A DNA stretch of 64,000 nt from Desulfonatronovibrio hydrogenovorans DSM 9292 (GTDB lineage Bacteria; Desulfobacterota; Desulfovibrionia; Desulfovibrionales; Desulfonatronovibrionaceae), in assembly GCF_000686525.1 (NCBI RefSeq), contig NZ_JMKT01000010.1:220609-284608 (forward strand). The letters run 5' to 3'. Below the pieces are notes generated by a model that saw only the letters and a list, made by a program, of their open reading frames with translations, was not told the DNA's origin and ran no database searches. The position numbers and the translations under genes are program-made. Of this stretch, positions 45,970 to 56,028 are shown one piece after another. Positions within the stretch are counted from its first letter, which is position 1. Each line of letters begins with the position of its first letter.

Positions 45970-47507
45970 CCAGCTGACCTGGTCCCTAATTCTGGATAAT
46001 CAAAAATCATGTGCCTGGCGAAGCGACCGGCCAGATATTCTTCATCATCCGCCATATTGATACTTTCCACCCATTGACCAAGTCTTTGATTTTCCATCCT
46101 GAAATCGCCTCTCTTGGCCAAAAGGACCGCCCCCAGCAGGGAGGTGTTGCCGAGGATCTGGCATTTATGTGAGGTTCCAGAGGGAAAAAAGCCCAGAGTC
46201 TCCAGGTCGGCCGGGTCAGCATGTCTTCCCAGGTCGCCCCCGATACAGACTTTCTTAAGCATTTCCGGAGAAATGCCCGCCCTGGTACACAAAAAGGACA
46301 AACCCAGACTGAATGCGGCCTTGACCTTGAGAATCTCCTCAATATCCCTGGCCCCGAGAAAAAAATCACTGCCCAGCCATAACCTCCTGTCTCTGATCCC
46401 GGTTGACACTCTGCTGGCCAGAGGATTAACCGGGTTCTGAAAATGACCCTGGGCTGACAGAACCTTCAGCCTGAGCAGATGCGCAACTAAAGATATGTAC
46501 CCGCTGCCCGACACCCGGCCCTTCCAGTCTTCAGGCAGGCCTAAACCATCTTTGGTCAGAACAAACCTGGCAGCCACACCCCTGGCATGGGGGCTGCCGA
46601 ACCTGAGGCCGATACCTTCCAGAGCAGGACCCAGGGCCACGCTAGTGGCCAGTAAGCAGTCGGGCGAAAGGGCCAGAACAAGCTCACCATTGGTGCCAAG
46701 ATCTGCAAACAGAAACGGATACTCGGGCCTGACGCACTGCAGAAGGTAAGTAAGCCCGGCACTGATATCAGCTCCAACAAAAGGTGAAAATAAAGCCGGG
46801 ATATACGCCTGAATCGAGGTTCCGGCAAGCTTCTCCAGCTGGCCGGCCTTGTATTCCAGGGTGTAGGGGGCAGTGCTGAGTCCGGATATGTCCCGGCCTA
46901 AAAGCAAATAAATCATGGCCGGATTGCCGGTGATGCAGACATCATCTCCAAGATATCCTGCATTGTTCAGGATTGCGCCGATCTCACTTCTGATCAGCCC
47001 GGTCAAAAGGCCCATATTCTGACTGCTTTCACTGGCAAAGGATAACCTGGACATGACATCCGGACCGGCTCCCATCTGAGGATTGATTGTCTTTCCAGAA
47101 GTACCGCCACCACCAGAGTTAAATATTTTCCATTTTATGGACGTGGTGCCGATGTCAATGCCAGCTCCAGCAGCACTATCCAAAATGTCCGGGACTGGCT
47201 CTTCCTCCTGCTTCTGAGGAAAAACTTCAATATGCTGGCCTGTTCCAGGAAAATGTGAGCAGGCCAGACGCATTCCCTGGCGGATTTGCCAGGGGGAAAA
47301 GAAATCCAGATCCTTGGATGTCGGAGCTGGGGAGCTGCTTCTGAACAGAACCTGGCACTTCCCGCAGTTTCCAATGCCTGAACACAGGGCAACGCCTGAG
47401 TAATAACCATGGACAAACAGGTTCAGGGCCAGAGTCCTGCCTGGGTCGAATGTGTGGGTTTCAGATTGTGCCCCACTGCTGACATGAACCTTGACCAATT
47501 CTACCAT
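45966..47507 (-). CDS. Ferredoxin-ASKHA protein (RACo-like, DUF4445)
   Basis: A 513-residue protein with a plant-type 2Fe-2S ferredoxin domain at the N-terminus (Cys motif C-x5-C-x2-C in CSGIGNCGKCQVLF plus a distal Cys in LACSHF) and a C-terminal ASKHA ATPase domain (GAGIDIGTTSIKWKIF, FADLGTNGELVLAL, ICIGGDLGRH-like VCIGGDLGRHADP). RACo uses this build to reactivate corrinoid proteins by ATP-driven reduction. No corrinoid methyltransferase gene is in the window, and the only linkage is to lipB and lipA (4-base overlap). The partner is therefore unknown. Confidence 0.87.
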   Translation of the reverse strand: MVELVKVHVSSGAQSETHTFDPGRTLALNLFVHGYYSGVALCSGIGNCGKCQVLFRSSSPAPTSKDLDFFSPWQIRQGMRLACSHFPGTGQHIEVFPQKQEEEPVPDILDSAAGAGIDIGTTSIKWKIFNSGGGGTSGKTINPQMGAGPDVMSRLSFASESSQNMGLLTGLIRSEIGAILNNAGYLGDDVCITGNPAMIYLLLGRDISGLSTAPYTLEYKAGQLEKLAGTSIQAYIPALFSPFVGADISAGLTYLLQCVRPEYPFLFADLGTNGELVLALSPDCLLATSVALGPALEGIGLRFGSPHARGVAARFVLTKDGLGLPEDWKGRVSGSGYISLVAHLLRLKVLSAQGHFQNPVNPLASRVSTGIRDRRLWLGSDFFLGARDIEEILKVKAAFSLGLSFLCTRAGISPEMLKKVCIGGDLGRHADPADLETLGFFPSGTSHKCQILGNTSLLGAVLLAKRGDFRMENQRLGQWVESINMADDEEYLAGRFARHMIFDYPELGTRSAG

Positions 47508-47569
47508 CTGATCGAATTCAAAATATTAATGAAAAAATGCAATGACCGGCCAACCAGGGTAGGCTCATT

Positions 47570-48481
47570 TTAAAACTTATAACCATTATCTCTGATATGA
47601 CTTTTGATATTGTCAATAAGGATATTGGCGCAGGTGAAAAGGGTTCGGCGCTTGTGCCTGATAATATAAAAATTTCTCTTGATATTCAGACCCTTGACAT
47701 CAAGAGAGACCAGCTCTCCGGATTCAAGGTGCTTTTTTACAGCCAACCGCGATGTTACTCCTGCTCCGACTCCGGCCAGAACGCACCTGACCAGGGCTTC
47801 AGTGGACTGAACCATGGTTGAGGTCTTGAGTTCCTGCAGAGATATGCCGCAATCAATCATGGAATTTTCAAAGGCCTGTCTGGTTCCAGAACCCTTTTCC
47901 CGCAAAACCCAGGGGATGGTCTTCAAATCCTCAGGCCGGATCTGCCCACTAATATTAAGCTTCATTTCCGGGCTGACCACGACATCAAGCAGATCACGCA
48001 TGAGCAGACCATGTTCAAGGTCAAAATGGTCGGCAAAGCCACCAACCATTCCAAAGTCCAGCTCACCTGCAAGCACATCCTGACAGACTTTGATTGAGTC
48101 CCCTACACGGAGATCAATACAGACTTCAGGATATTTTTTTCTGAAGTCAGCAATGACCGATGGCAAAAGATAGTTCGAGGGAATGGTACTCCCTCCTACA
48201 ACAACCTGTCCGCAGACCTGGTTTTTGAGATCATGGATGTCGGCCTTGGTCTCCTCAAGCATCCTGAACATCCTTTGCACGCCACTGTAAAGGACCTGGC
48301 CAGCCTGAGTCGGCATCACGGTCCGTCCAATCCTGTCAAAAAGCTTCACCCCAAGCTGATCTTCGAGGCTCAGAACATGAGTGCTGATGGTTGGCTGAGA
48401 AAGAAAAAGATCTTTGCCAGCCTTGGAAAAGCTCTGTAAATCATAAACTCTGGCAAATGCCTGCAGCTTTCTGAAATCCAT
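47570..48481 (-). CDS. LysR-family transcriptional regulator, selenium-metabolism-associated type
   Basis: A 303-residue LysR protein: winged helix at 1-60 (SFSKAGKDLFLSQPTISTHV) and a PBP-like effector domain. The segments GGSTIPSNYLLPSVIADF and GDSIKVCQDVLAGELDFGMV match the subgroup named for linkage with selenium genes, and also resemble CysB-type regulators. AAGGAATGACC precedes the ATG. No selenium gene (selA, selB, selD) lies in this window, so the target is unknown. It lies downstream of the alpha-operon terminator with the ASKHA-lip operon 62 bases further on. Confidence 0.85.
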   Translation of the reverse strand: MDFRKLQAFARVYDLQSFSKAGKDLFLSQPTISTHVLSLEDQLGVKLFDRIGRTVMPTQAGQVLYSGVQRMFRMLEETKADIHDLKNQVCGQVVVGGSTIPSNYLLPSVIADFRKKYPEVCIDLRVGDSIKVCQDVLAGELDFGMVGGFADHFDLEHGLLMRDLLDVVVSPEMKLNISGQIRPEDLKTIPWVLREKGSGTRQAFENSMIDCGISLQELKTSTMVQSTEALVRCVLAGVGAGVTSRLAVKKHLESGELVSLDVKGLNIKRNFYIIRHKRRTLFTCANILIDNIKSHIRDNGYKF

Positions 48482-48544
48482 TGGTCATTCCTTGTATTTG
48501 AGTCAAAGCTATGCCTACCATAGCTAAAATCAATAGATAAGTGC

Positions 48545-48572
48545 AAAAAAAGGGAGAGGACTAGCCTCTCCC
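48545..48572 (-). terminator. Intrinsic terminator of the ribosomal superoperon
   Basis: On the minus strand, GGGAGAGG, loop CTAGT, CCTCTCCC then seven T. It comes right after the rplQ stop and ends the ribosomal superoperon before the LysR gene. Confidence 0.93.
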
Positions 48573-48580
48573 GGATTTAT

Positions 48581-49219
48581 TTATTTTTTTTCCTGATCCT
48601 GGTCTTTTTCAGACTCTGCAGGAATATCTGCCGGTTCATCCTGGGGGTCGGCAGCAGGTATATCCTGTTCAGAAGTCTCAGCTGAAACAGTATCTTCAGG
48701 GTCAGGCTGTTTTTCTCCTGCATCTGCTTCTACACCAGCTTCTGGCTGTGGCTCAACAGTCTCAGACTGAACTGGTGCATCCTGCTCTTCTACGGACTTA
48801 TCTGCTGCAGGCAAAATGGCCTTATCAGGCTTTGGGTCTGAAGAAAGTGCTTGTTCAGCCCCAAGGTAGGTAAACTCAATCAGGGCCATAGCCGCGTTGT
48901 CACCTACTCTGGGCGTGGCAAACTTAACGATCCTGGTATATCCGCCACCTGCTCCGTTGAATTTAGGGCCGATTTCATTAAAAAGCCTCTGCACAAGGCC
49001 GTGATTTCCAAGGACCTTATATGCCTGACGCCTGGCGCTGAGGTCATTTCGAACCGCCAAGGTGACAAGCCGGTCAACTATCTTGGAAAGTTCCTTGGCC
49101 TTGGGGGTGGTAGTCTTTATTCTTTCATGCACTATCAGGGACTTGGCCATATTCCTAAACATGGCTTTCCTGTGCTCCCAGGTACGTCCGAGTTTCTTGC
49201 CGGATTTTCTATGTCTCAT
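48581..49219 (-). CDS. rplQ: 50S ribosomal protein L17 with long acidic C-terminal extension
   Basis: The first 122 residues are ordinary L17 ([50 protein letters not shown]). About 90 more residues follow, almost all Glu, Asp, Pro, Gln, Ala, Ser and Lys, with no aromatic residue and no predicted fold. Typical L17 is about 120-140 residues. The frame is intact, with 11 bases of overlap with rpoA. The extension lies at the end of the ribosomal superoperon and could be a disordered tail outside the ribosome. Function unknown. Confidence 0.94.
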   Translation of the reverse strand: MRHRKSGKKLGRTWEHRKAMFRNMAKSLIVHERIKTTTPKAKELSKIVDRLVTLAVRNDLSARRQAYKVLGNHGLVQRLFNEIGPKFNGAGGGYTRIVKFATPRVGDNAAMALIEFTYLGAEQALSSDPKPDKAILPAADKSVEEQDAPVQSETVEPQPEAGVEADAGEKQPDPEDTVSAETSEQDIPAADPQDEPADIPAESEKDQDQEKK

Positions 49220-50252
49220 CGTCCTCTTTCCTCTTTTGCCATTCTTGATATTTTTGCTCGAAATTATCTATGGGGGTGTCAAAGCCAAACCCCATATTTT
49301 CAATAACCCGTCTGATGTCTTCCAGCGACTTGCGTCCAAAGTTTTTGGTCCTTAAAAGGTCGTTTTCCGACTTTTGAACGAGTTCGCCAACCAGACGGAT
49401 TCCAGCGTTACGCAGGCAATTACTGGCCCGCACAGGAAGTTCTAGTTCTTCAATGGTCTTAAACAGATTGGGATCGAGTTCTTCCTCATTCTTGGAACTG
49501 GTCACACACACATCAGTCTCGTTTTCATCGAAATTAATGAATACGGACAGCTGATCCTTCAAGATTTTCGCACTGTAGGCCAGGGCATCATCAGGCTGTA
49601 AAGATCCGTCCGTCCAAATTTCAAGAATCAGCTTGTCATAGTTGGTCATCTGTCCGACTCTGGCCTGTTCAACAGTATATGCAACTTTTTTAATAGGCGA
49701 AAAAGAAGAATCCAGGTTGATCAGTCCGATCTCATCACTGACCGGCTCATGCATCTCAGCCGGGACATAGCCTTTGCCCATGCGCACTTCAATATCAATG
49801 ACCAGATCAAAATCCTCGGTCATAGTTGCTATATGCTGGTCAGGATTCAGTATTACAACATTCTGATTTGCTTTGATGGCTGCGGCAGTCACCTCACCCT
49901 TGCTATTGGCAATGAGTTGAATCCGCTGAGGCTCATCCGTGGTCATGGCAAACCTGACCTGCTTGAGGTTAAGTACTATATCTGTAATATCCTCAACTAC
50001 GCCCTGAATAGTCGTGAACTCATGCTGCGCATTCTGTATCTTGATGGCTACAATGGCTGCACCCTGCAGAGATGAAAGCAGGACCCGCCGGAGAGCATTT
50101 CCGAGAGTCGTGCCGAAACCCCTTTCAAGGGGTTCACAAACAAACTTACCATAATCACCCTGTGATTTGGCATCCCTGACCAGCTGCTCGGGCTTAACCA
50201 GATTTGACCAGTTTCGCGTATTGATAAGTTTGTCACTTGCTTGAATTATCAT
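49209..50252 (-). CDS. rpoA: DNA-directed RNA polymerase subunit alpha
   Basis: A 347-residue alpha subunit: N-terminal assembly domain (about 1-235; [21 protein letters not shown]) and C-terminal DNA- and activator-binding domain (about 260-325; [33 protein letters not shown]). It overlaps rplQ. AAAGG lies before the ATG. Confidence 0.97.
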   Translation of the reverse strand: MIIQASDKLINTRNWSNLVKPEQLVRDAKSQGDYGKFVCEPLERGFGTTLGNALRRVLLSSLQGAAIVAIKIQNAQHEFTTIQGVVEDITDIVLNLKQVRFAMTTDEPQRIQLIANSKGEVTAAAIKANQNVVILNPDQHIATMTEDFDLVIDIEVRMGKGYVPAEMHEPVSDEIGLINLDSSFSPIKKVAYTVEQARVGQMTNYDKLILEIWTDGSLQPDDALAYSAKILKDQLSVFINFDENETDVCVTSSKNEEELDPNLFKTIEELELPVRASNCLRNAGIRLVGELVQKSENDLLRTKNFGRKSLEDIRRVIENMGFGFDTPIDNFEQKYQEWQKRKEDDET

Positions 50253-50315
50253 TTCAGCACCTTTGATCTATAAAAAATCTTTGCTGGGCCGGATCAAAAT
50301 CCGGCCCGAGAAGGA

Positions 50316-50942
50316 TTACTTGGAGTAAAGCTCAACTATGAGCTGCTCATTGATGGGGAAGGTGATATCGTCGCGTACAGGCAGGGCCTTAATGGAGCCC
50401 TTAAATTCACTGCCATCCACTTCAACCCAGCCTGGCGCACCCCTGCGGGCAAGGACATCCTGAGCATCCTGGATAACGGGAATCTTCCTGCTTTTTTCAG
50501 CTACGGTCACAGTATCACCGATCTTGAGAATAAAAGACGGAATGTTCACCCGACGACCATTGACCAGGATATGTCCGTGTCTTACCAGCTGTCTGGCCTG
50601 TGTCCTGGAATGGGCAAAACCAACCCTGTAGACTACATTATCAAGTCTTCTCTCAAGAATGGTCAAAAGGTTTTCACCTGTAGCGCCTTTTCTGGAGTCA
50701 GCCAGTTCAAAATATTTCCGAAACTGCCCTTCCAGTAAACCATACATCTTGCGGACCTTCTGCTTCTCTCTGAGCTGCAGGGCGTAGTCACTGGACTTTT
50801 TTCGAGCCCGACCATGCTCTCCCGGAGGATAAGCTCTTCGATCATAAGCACACTTATCAGTATAACAGCGATCGCCCTTGAGAAAAAGCTTTGTTCCCTC
50901 TCTGCGGCAGATTCTGCACTTGGATTCAGTATATCTGGCCAA
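50316..50942 (-). CDS. rpsD: 30S ribosomal protein S4, zinc-binding form
   Basis: A 208-residue primary 16S-binding protein. The N-terminus keeps four cysteines, CRIC and, after 13 residues, C-x4-C ([12 protein letters not shown]), the zinc-binding (C+) form. The S4 RNA-binding fold ([20 protein letters not shown]) is complete. It lies between rpsK and rpoA. Confidence 0.96.
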   Translation of the reverse strand: MARYTESKCRICRREGTKLFLKGDRCYTDKCAYDRRAYPPGEHGRARKKSSDYALQLREKQKVRKMYGLLEGQFRKYFELADSRKGATGENLLTILERRLDNVVYRVGFAHSRTQARQLVRHGHILVNGRRVNIPSFILKIGDTVTVAEKSRKIPVIQDAQDVLARRGAPGWVEVDGSEFKGSIKALPVRDDITFPINEQLIVELYSK

Positions 50943-50958
50943 TTTTCATACCTCCTGA

Positions 50959-51348
50959 TTAAACTCTGCGCCGTTTGGGGGGGCGGCACCCATTGTGGGG
51001 TATCGGTGTTATGTCCCGGATAAAGGAAACCTTAAACCCGGCAATATTGATCGCTCTCATGGCAGATTCACGGCCTGATCCTGGGCCCTTAACAAGTATT
51101 CCTACTGTCTTCATTCCATTGTCCTGGGCAAGCTTGGCTGCTGTTTCAGCAGCTTTCTGAGCGGCAAAGGGAGTGCCCTTTCTGGATCCTTTAAATCCTG
51201 ACATGCCAGAGCTGGCCCAGCTGACCACATTACCACTCATGTCGGTAAAAGTGATCATGGTATTATTGAAGGTAGCATTGATATGCACAATCCCGGTAGG
51301 GATATTCTTTTTCTCTTTTTTCTTCTTGGTCTTTTTAGGCTTAGCCAT
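50959..51348 (-). CDS. rpsK: 30S ribosomal protein S11
   Basis: A 129-residue protein with [20 protein letters not shown] and [14 protein letters not shown], typical of S11 on the 30S platform. The N-terminus has an extra Lys-rich run ([11 protein letters not shown]). The gene is 16 bases after rpsM. Confidence 0.96.
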   Translation of the reverse strand: MAKPKKTKKKKEKKNIPTGIVHINATFNNTMITFTDMSGNVVSWASSGMSGFKGSRKGTPFAAQKAAETAAKLAQDNGMKTVGILVKGPGSGRESAMRAINIAGFKVSFIRDITPIPHNGCRPPKRRRV

Positions 51349-51364
51349 CTACGCTCTCCAGTAC

Positions 51365-51733
51365 TTACTTCTTTTTCTTAATGGTGGTTCTTCGGGGACC
51401 TTTTCTGGTGCGGGCATTGGTATGAGTCCTCTGACCGCGAGCAGGCAGAGACCTCCTGTGTCTCAGTCCACGATAGCAGCCAATATCCATCAGTCTTTTG
51501 ATGTTGGCGGTCACTTCGCGGCGAAGATCACCTTCAACTTTATACTTGCTCTCCAGTTCATTACGAATGACGTTCACCTCTTCAGGTGACAGATCATCTG
51601 TACTTTTGGTCCAGTCAATACCGGTTGAGTCCAGGATCTTAAGCGATGTGGTTCTGCCGATACCATAGATATAAGTTAGAGCTATACCTATCTTCTTTCT
51701 CTTGGGCAAATCAACTCCAGCTATACGTGCCAT
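51365..51733 (-). CDS. rpsM: 30S ribosomal protein S13
   Basis: A 122-residue S13 with [20 protein letters not shown] and the C-terminal [20 protein letters not shown] segment. It lies 15 bases after rpmJ, as in most alpha operons. Confidence 0.96.
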   Translation of the reverse strand: MARIAGVDLPKRKKIGIALTYIYGIGRTTSLKILDSTGIDWTKSTDDLSPEEVNVIRNELESKYKVEGDLRREVTANIKRLMDIGCYRGLRHRRSLPARGQRTHTNARTRKGPRRTTIKKKK

Positions 51734-51748
51734 TTTTTCCTCACTAAC

Positions 51749-51862
51749 CTATCCTTGCCTTTGTTTATGACGCGGGTTTTCACAGATTATTCTTAACACA
51801 CCCCTGCGCCTGATTATTTTGCACTTGGCGCACATCTTTTTAACTGATGGTCTTACCTTCAT
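51749..51862 (-). CDS. rpmJ: 50S ribosomal protein L36, zinc-binding form
   Basis: A 37-residue gene found by reading the gap between map and rpsM. The product starts [20 protein letters not shown] and ends [11 protein letters not shown], with the C-x2-C, Cys and His of the zinc form. GGGGGA lies upstream of ATG 51862 and TAG ends it at 51749. It is the standard L36 position ahead of rpsM. Confidence 0.95.
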   Translation of the reverse strand: MKVRPSVKKMCAKCKIIRRRGVLRIICENPRHKQRQG

Positions 51863-51883
51863 GATATCTATTCCCCCGAAAAC

Positions 51884-52651
51884 CTAGTTAGACGTACTTA
51901 AAACTTCCGGCCCGTCCTTGGTAACAGCGACAGTATGCTCAAAATGAGCCGACAGGCTGTTGTCCTTGGTTTTGGCCGTCCATCTGTCCGGCATGATAAC
52001 CACCTGGTCGCTTCCAAGAGACAGCATGGGCTCAATGGCCAGAACCATTCCTTTTTTCAACTTAATTCTGGATGCACCCTTGGGAACAAAATTGGGCAGC
52101 TCTGGTTTTTCATGCAGGCTGGCACCGATTCCATGACCGACAAATCTCTTGATTATTGAACAGTTGTTGGCCTTGGCGTGCTTTTCAATGGCAAAGGAAA
52201 TATCGTACAGGTCATTGCCTGGGTGAGCCTCTTCAATCCCTTTGTACAGAGCTTCTCTTGTCACATCCATAAGCCTCTGGGCTTCTTCTGACACATCCCC
52301 GACTGAAAAGGTCCGGGCTGAGTCACCAAAAAAACCCTTATGCTGAACCCCCATGTCTATACTCAGAATATCTCCATTCTCGAGTCGACTGGTGGTCGGA
52401 AAACCGTGCACAATCACTTCGTTCAATGAACAACACAGGGTATAAGGAAATCCTTGATAACCTTTAAAAGCTGGCTTGACCTTGTATTCAAGGCACATTT
52501 CATTGGCCAGCTCTTCAAGTTCCATTGTGCTGATTCCAGGTCTGATTTTTTGTTCAATCCGGTCAAGAATCTGAGACACAATAGTGTTGGCCTCTCTGAG
52601 CAGGCCGATTTCATAATCGTTCTTAATGAATATTCCGCGTATCTTCTTCAA
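51884..52651 (-). CDS. map: Methionine aminopeptidase, type I
   Basis: A 255-residue enzyme that removes initiator Met from new proteins. The metal ligands are present in order: HGF after LNEVIV, DILSIDMGVQ, DSARTF, GHGIGASLHEKPELPN and EPML, with the last Glu in FEHTVAV. The start is TTG, giving the family N-terminus MKKIRGIFIKNDYEI. It lies three bases after secY, an order (secY-map-rpmJ) found in Desulfovibrio relatives. Confidence 0.95.
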   Translation of the reverse strand: MKKIRGIFIKNDYEIGLLREANTIVSQILDRIEQKIRPGISTMELEELANEMCLEYKVKPAFKGYQGFPYTLCCSLNEVIVHGFPTTSRLENGDILSIDMGVQHKGFFGDSARTFSVGDVSEEAQRLMDVTREALYKGIEEAHPGNDLYDISFAIEKHAKANNCSIIKRFVGHGIGASLHEKPELPNFVPKGASRIKLKKGMVLAIEPMLSLGSDQVVIMPDRWTAKTKDNSLSAHFEHTVAVTKDGPEVLSTSN

Positions 52652-52654
52652 AAA

Positions 52655-53971
52655 CTAACGTCTTCCCTTGATTCTGGTCTTGGTTAAAAGTCCTTCATAA
52701 TGTCTTGAAATCAAGTGAGATTGAAACTGAGCCATGGTATCCATGGCAACAGCAACGACAATCAGCAAGGCAGTGCCTCCATAGTAGAAAGGTACGTTAA
52801 ACTCCTTGATCATAAATACCGGCAGCACACACACCAAAGACATGTATATAGCACCTGAAAAGGTCAGTCTGGACAGGACCTTATCAATATATTCCTTGGT
52901 CTTGAGGCCTGGCCTGATACCGGGTATGAATCCACCCTGTTTCTTCAAATTCTCGGCTATGTCTTTGGGATCAAATATTATGGCCGTATAAAAAAAGCAG
53001 AAAAAGACTATCAGGGCCACAAAAAACAGATTGTACACCAGTGAGTCAGGCATCAAGTTGTTTGAGATCACATTAAGCCAGTCTGCCTGAGAAAAGCTGG
53101 CAATCGTTGCAGGAAACATCAGTATTGATGAGGCAAAGATAGCCGGAATAACTCCAGCAGTGTTCAGCTTAAGGGGCAGATGACTGGTCTGTCCACCGTA
53201 CATCTTGCGTCCCATCATCCGCTTGGCATAGTGAATAGGCAGCCTACGCTGAGCCCTTTCAACATAAACTATGGCCAAAAGAACTCCAACAATGATGGCC
53301 AGGATAAAAAGGGCCACAAACAGAGTCACCTCTCCGGCAGACAGCAGCTGAAAAGAGTTGGACAAAGCACCTGGCAGACCAGCAACAATCCCTGCAAAAA
53401 TTATCAGAGAGATACCATTGCCTAGTCCCCTGGCTGTTATGCGCTCTCCAAGCCACATAATAAAGATGGTGCCCGATGTCAGGGTCAGGATGGTTGTCAG
53501 CCTGAATCCCCAGCCCGGATCAACAACAATGGAGGCTCCTGTGGGACTGGTCATGTTCTCAAGACCAATGGAAATCCCGACTCCCTGGACAAGGGTGATC
53601 ATTACTGTACCATACCTGGTCCACTGGGTAATTTTTTTCCTGCCTGCCTCACCTTCCTCCTTTTTCCACTTGGACAGGGTCGGACTGACCACTGTCAGGA
53701 GCTGCATAATAATGGATGCAGAAATGTAAGGCATAATGCCCAGGGCAAAAATCGAAAAATTCTTCAGGCCGCCGCCGGCAAACATGTCAAAGAGCCCGAA
53801 CAGGGTATTCTGAGCGCTTCCAAAAAAATCAGAAAGGGCTTCTCCGTCCACTCCGGGCAAAGGAATATGTACTCCGATCCTGTACACACCCAGCAATAAA
53901 AGGGTAAAAAGGACCTTATTCCTCAACTCCTTAAGTCCGGATTCTCCTGGTTGCTTGCCTTGTTTCACCAC
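52655..53971 (-). CDS. secY: Protein translocase subunit SecY
   Basis: A 438-residue protein with ten predicted helices, the channel of the Sec translocon. LLLGVYRIGVHIPLPGVD, FALGIMPYISASIIMQLL and the loop NLKKQGGFIPGIRPG are conserved. The start is GTG 53971. It follows rplO by six bases. Confidence 0.97.
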   Translation of the reverse strand: MVKQGKQPGESGLKELRNKVLFTLLLLGVYRIGVHIPLPGVDGEALSDFFGSAQNTLFGLFDMFAGGGLKNFSIFALGIMPYISASIIMQLLTVVSPTLSKWKKEEGEAGRKKITQWTRYGTVMITLVQGVGISIGLENMTSPTGASIVVDPGWGFRLTTILTLTSGTIFIMWLGERITARGLGNGISLIIFAGIVAGLPGALSNSFQLLSAGEVTLFVALFILAIIVGVLLAIVYVERAQRRLPIHYAKRMMGRKMYGGQTSHLPLKLNTAGVIPAIFASSILMFPATIASFSQADWLNVISNNLMPDSLVYNLFFVALIVFFCFFYTAIIFDPKDIAENLKKQGGFIPGIRPGLKTKEYIDKVLSRLTFSGAIYMSLVCVLPVFMIKEFNVPFYYGGTALLIVVAVAMDTMAQFQSHLISRHYEGLLTKTRIKGRR

Positions 53972-53977
53972 TTGAAC

Positions 53978-54424
53978 TTATCCTTCCAGAGCTACTGCGG
54001 TTCCGCCTGCATCGGCAATTTTTTGAGCAGCTGTTTTACTGAACCTGTGCGCAGTAACTTTAACGGAAAAATTGACTTCACCCTGTCCAAGGATCTTTAC
54101 AGCCTGATTCTTCTGGCACAGACCACTGGCATAGATATCTTCCAGGGACACCTCAGAGGCACCGTCAAATTTTTCAGCTATCCTTTCCAGGTTCACCACT
54201 GCATACTCGACTCGAAAAGGATTCTTAAATCCTCTCTTGGGCAGCCTTCGCTGCAAGGGCATCTGCCCGCCCTCAAACCCGGCAGGGATGCTGGCACCGG
54301 CCCGGGATCTCTGTCCCTTATGGCCTTTGCCGCTGGTTTTACCAAGGCCGCTGGCTTCACCACGTCCAAGTCTTTTCCTGGGCTTGGTTTCTTCATGGAA
54401 TGGGTGCAGTTCGTGCAAATTCAT
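53978..54424 (-). CDS. rplO: 50S ribosomal protein L15
   Basis: A 148-residue L15 with NLHELHPFHEETKPRKRLGRG, GKTSGKGHKGQRSRAG and PLQRRLPKRGFKNP. Its ATG shares a base with the rpmD stop. It is a late-assembling protein near the peptidyl-transferase centre. Confidence 0.96.
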   Translation of the reverse strand: MNLHELHPFHEETKPRKRLGRGEASGLGKTSGKGHKGQRSRAGASIPAGFEGGQMPLQRRLPKRGFKNPFRVEYAVVNLERIAEKFDGASEVSLEDIYASGLCQKNQAVKILGQGEVNFSVKVTAHRFSKTAAQKIADAGGTAVALEG

Positions 54425-54591
54425 TACTTGATTACCTCTACAAATTTTTCAACCTTGGTTATCATTCCAGCCACACAGGGGTTCTCAGCAACGTCAATTA
54501 CCTGATTGGTCTTCCTGAACCCCAAAGCCTTCAAGGTCCTTTTCTGATCAGGCTTCAGCCCTATGCTGCTCTTTTTCAACTTTATTTTCAT
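54424..54591 (-). CDS. rpmD: 50S ribosomal protein L30
   Basis: A 55-residue L30 found by reading the gap between rpsE and rplO. The product starts MKIKLKKSSIGLKPDQKRTL with ALGFRKTNQVIDVAENPCVA, the L30 hallmark. ATG at 54591, TAA at 54424, sharing one base with the rplO start. Confidence 0.94.
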   Translation of the reverse strand: MKIKLKKSSIGLKPDQKRTLKALGFRKTNQVIDVAENPCVAGMITKVEKFVEVIK

Positions 54592-54615
54592 TTCAGGACT
54601 CCCAATGGTGTTAAA

Positions 54616-55110
54616 CTATCTGGCTGCAGCGTACTCTACGCTTTTGCCCCGAAGTTCAGAGACTGTTTCAGGATCAGTAAGAGTCTTAAGCCCCTCAATG
54701 GTGGCCTTAACAACATTGTGCGGATTATTGGTACCAATGGCTTTGGTAAGGATATTTTTAACCCCGACCGCTTCCATTGCAGCCCTTACTGGACCACCTG
54801 CTATTATGCCGGTACCCGTGCTGGCAGGCTTGAGAAGAACTCTGGCTGCTCCATAAGCTCCTGTAACCTGAAAAGGAATAGTCGAACCCGCTATGGTGAC
54901 ATTAACCATGTTTTTTTTGGCTTTGTCAGTGGCCTTGCGGATGGCATCCGGAACCTGATTGGCCTTGCCAAGGCCGTAGCCAACGCTGCCTTTACCATCG
55001 CCGACAACGACCAGAGCGCTGAACCTGAACCGTCTGCCGCCCTTAACAACCTTGGCCACCCGGTTTAGATGCACAATCTTTTCAATGAGTTCCAAATCAT
55101 TCTGCTGCAT
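54616..55110 (-). CDS. rpsE: 30S ribosomal protein S5
   Basis: A 164-residue S5 with [20 protein letters not shown] and [20 protein letters not shown]; it affects translational fidelity. It starts 10 bases after rplR. Confidence 0.96.
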   Translation of the reverse strand: MQQNDLELIEKIVHLNRVAKVVKGGRRFRFSALVVVGDGKGSVGYGLGKANQVPDAIRKATDKAKKNMVNVTIAGSTIPFQVTGAYGAARVLLKPASTGTGIIAGGPVRAAMEAVGVKNILTKAIGTNNPHNVVKATIEGLKTLTDPETVSELRGKSVEYAAAR

Positions 55111-55120
55111 GAATTACCTC

Positions 55121-55471
55121 TTAGAATTTTAATCCCATTTCCCTGGCACCTTCTGCCAGTGCCTTGATCCGGCCATGGTAAAAGTATCCGTTTCGATCAA
55201 AGACAACAGTTTCGATATTTTGACTTTTTGCCTTTTCACCGATCATTTTGCCGACTGTCTTGGCAGTTTCAAGGTTAAGCCGTGATCCACCGTCAATGTT
55301 GAGTGATGAAAAGGAAGCCAGGGTTACTGCCTTTTCGTCGTTAACAATTTGGGCATAAATGTGCTTGTTGGACCTGAAGACAACAAGCCTGGGTCTGGAC
55401 TCAGTACCGTTGATTTTCTTCCGGATCCGGTACTTTCTTTTTAGTCTGGACTGTCTTTTACTGATTTTCAT
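55121..55471 (-). CDS. rplR: 50S ribosomal protein L18
   Basis: A 116-residue 5S rRNA-binding protein with [19 protein letters not shown] and [20 protein letters not shown]. It starts 11 bases after rplF. Confidence 0.96.
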   Translation of the reverse strand: MKISKRQSRLKRKYRIRKKINGTESRPRLVVFRSNKHIYAQIVNDEKAVTLASFSSLNIDGGSRLNLETAKTVGKMIGEKAKSQNIETVVFDRNGYFYHGRIKALAEGAREMGLKF

Positions 55472-55482
55472 GGCATTACCTG

Positions 55483-56019
55483 CTATTTACCACCGGATTT
55501 ACCGGCTTTGCGTCTGATTTGTTCGTTTTCATACTTGATTCCTTTGCCCTTGTAAGGCTCAGGAGGACGAATCCTGCGTATGACCGCAGCCAGTTCACCG
55601 ACTTCCTGCTTGTCTATGCCGCTTAAAGTTATCTTGTTCTTGTCAACTTTGGCATTAACGCTCTTGGGCAGATCAATCTTCACCGGATGAGAAAATCCAA
55701 CGTTCAAGACAATTGTCTTTCCCTGAAGATCAACTTTGTAGCCGACTCCAACAACCTCCAAAGTCTTTTCAAAGCCTTTGGAAACACCTACTACTGCATT
55801 ATTGACCAAGGACCTGCGAAGTCCCCACTGCTCTCTGGCAATCCTGGTGTTATCAAGTTTGTCCAGCTGAATTATATTCCCTTCAACTGCCAGTTTAATC
55901 TTGGGATGAAGGTCAACCATGAGTTCGCCCTTGGGTCCTTTGATCCTGACCTGGCTCGTCTCTGTCTTGACCTCTACTCCTGCAGGTATGCTAATGGGCT
56001 CTTTTCCTATTCGTGACAT
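55483..56019 (-). CDS. rplF: 50S ribosomal protein L6
   Basis: A 178-residue L6 with the two repeated domains and the C-terminal [20 protein letters not shown] signature. The start is [17 protein letters not shown]. Confidence 0.96.
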   Translation of the reverse strand: MSRIGKEPISIPAGVEVKTETSQVRIKGPKGELMVDLHPKIKLAVEGNIIQLDKLDNTRIAREQWGLRRSLVNNAVVGVSKGFEKTLEVVGVGYKVDLQGKTIVLNVGFSHPVKIDLPKSVNAKVDKNKITLSGIDKQEVGELAAVIRRIRPPEPYKGKGIKYENEQIRRKAGKSGGK

Positions 56020-56028
56020 TTTAATAAC

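Noticed and set aside
54400..55068. 222-residue plus-strand open frame
   Set aside because: Antisense to rpmD and rpsE, both complete.
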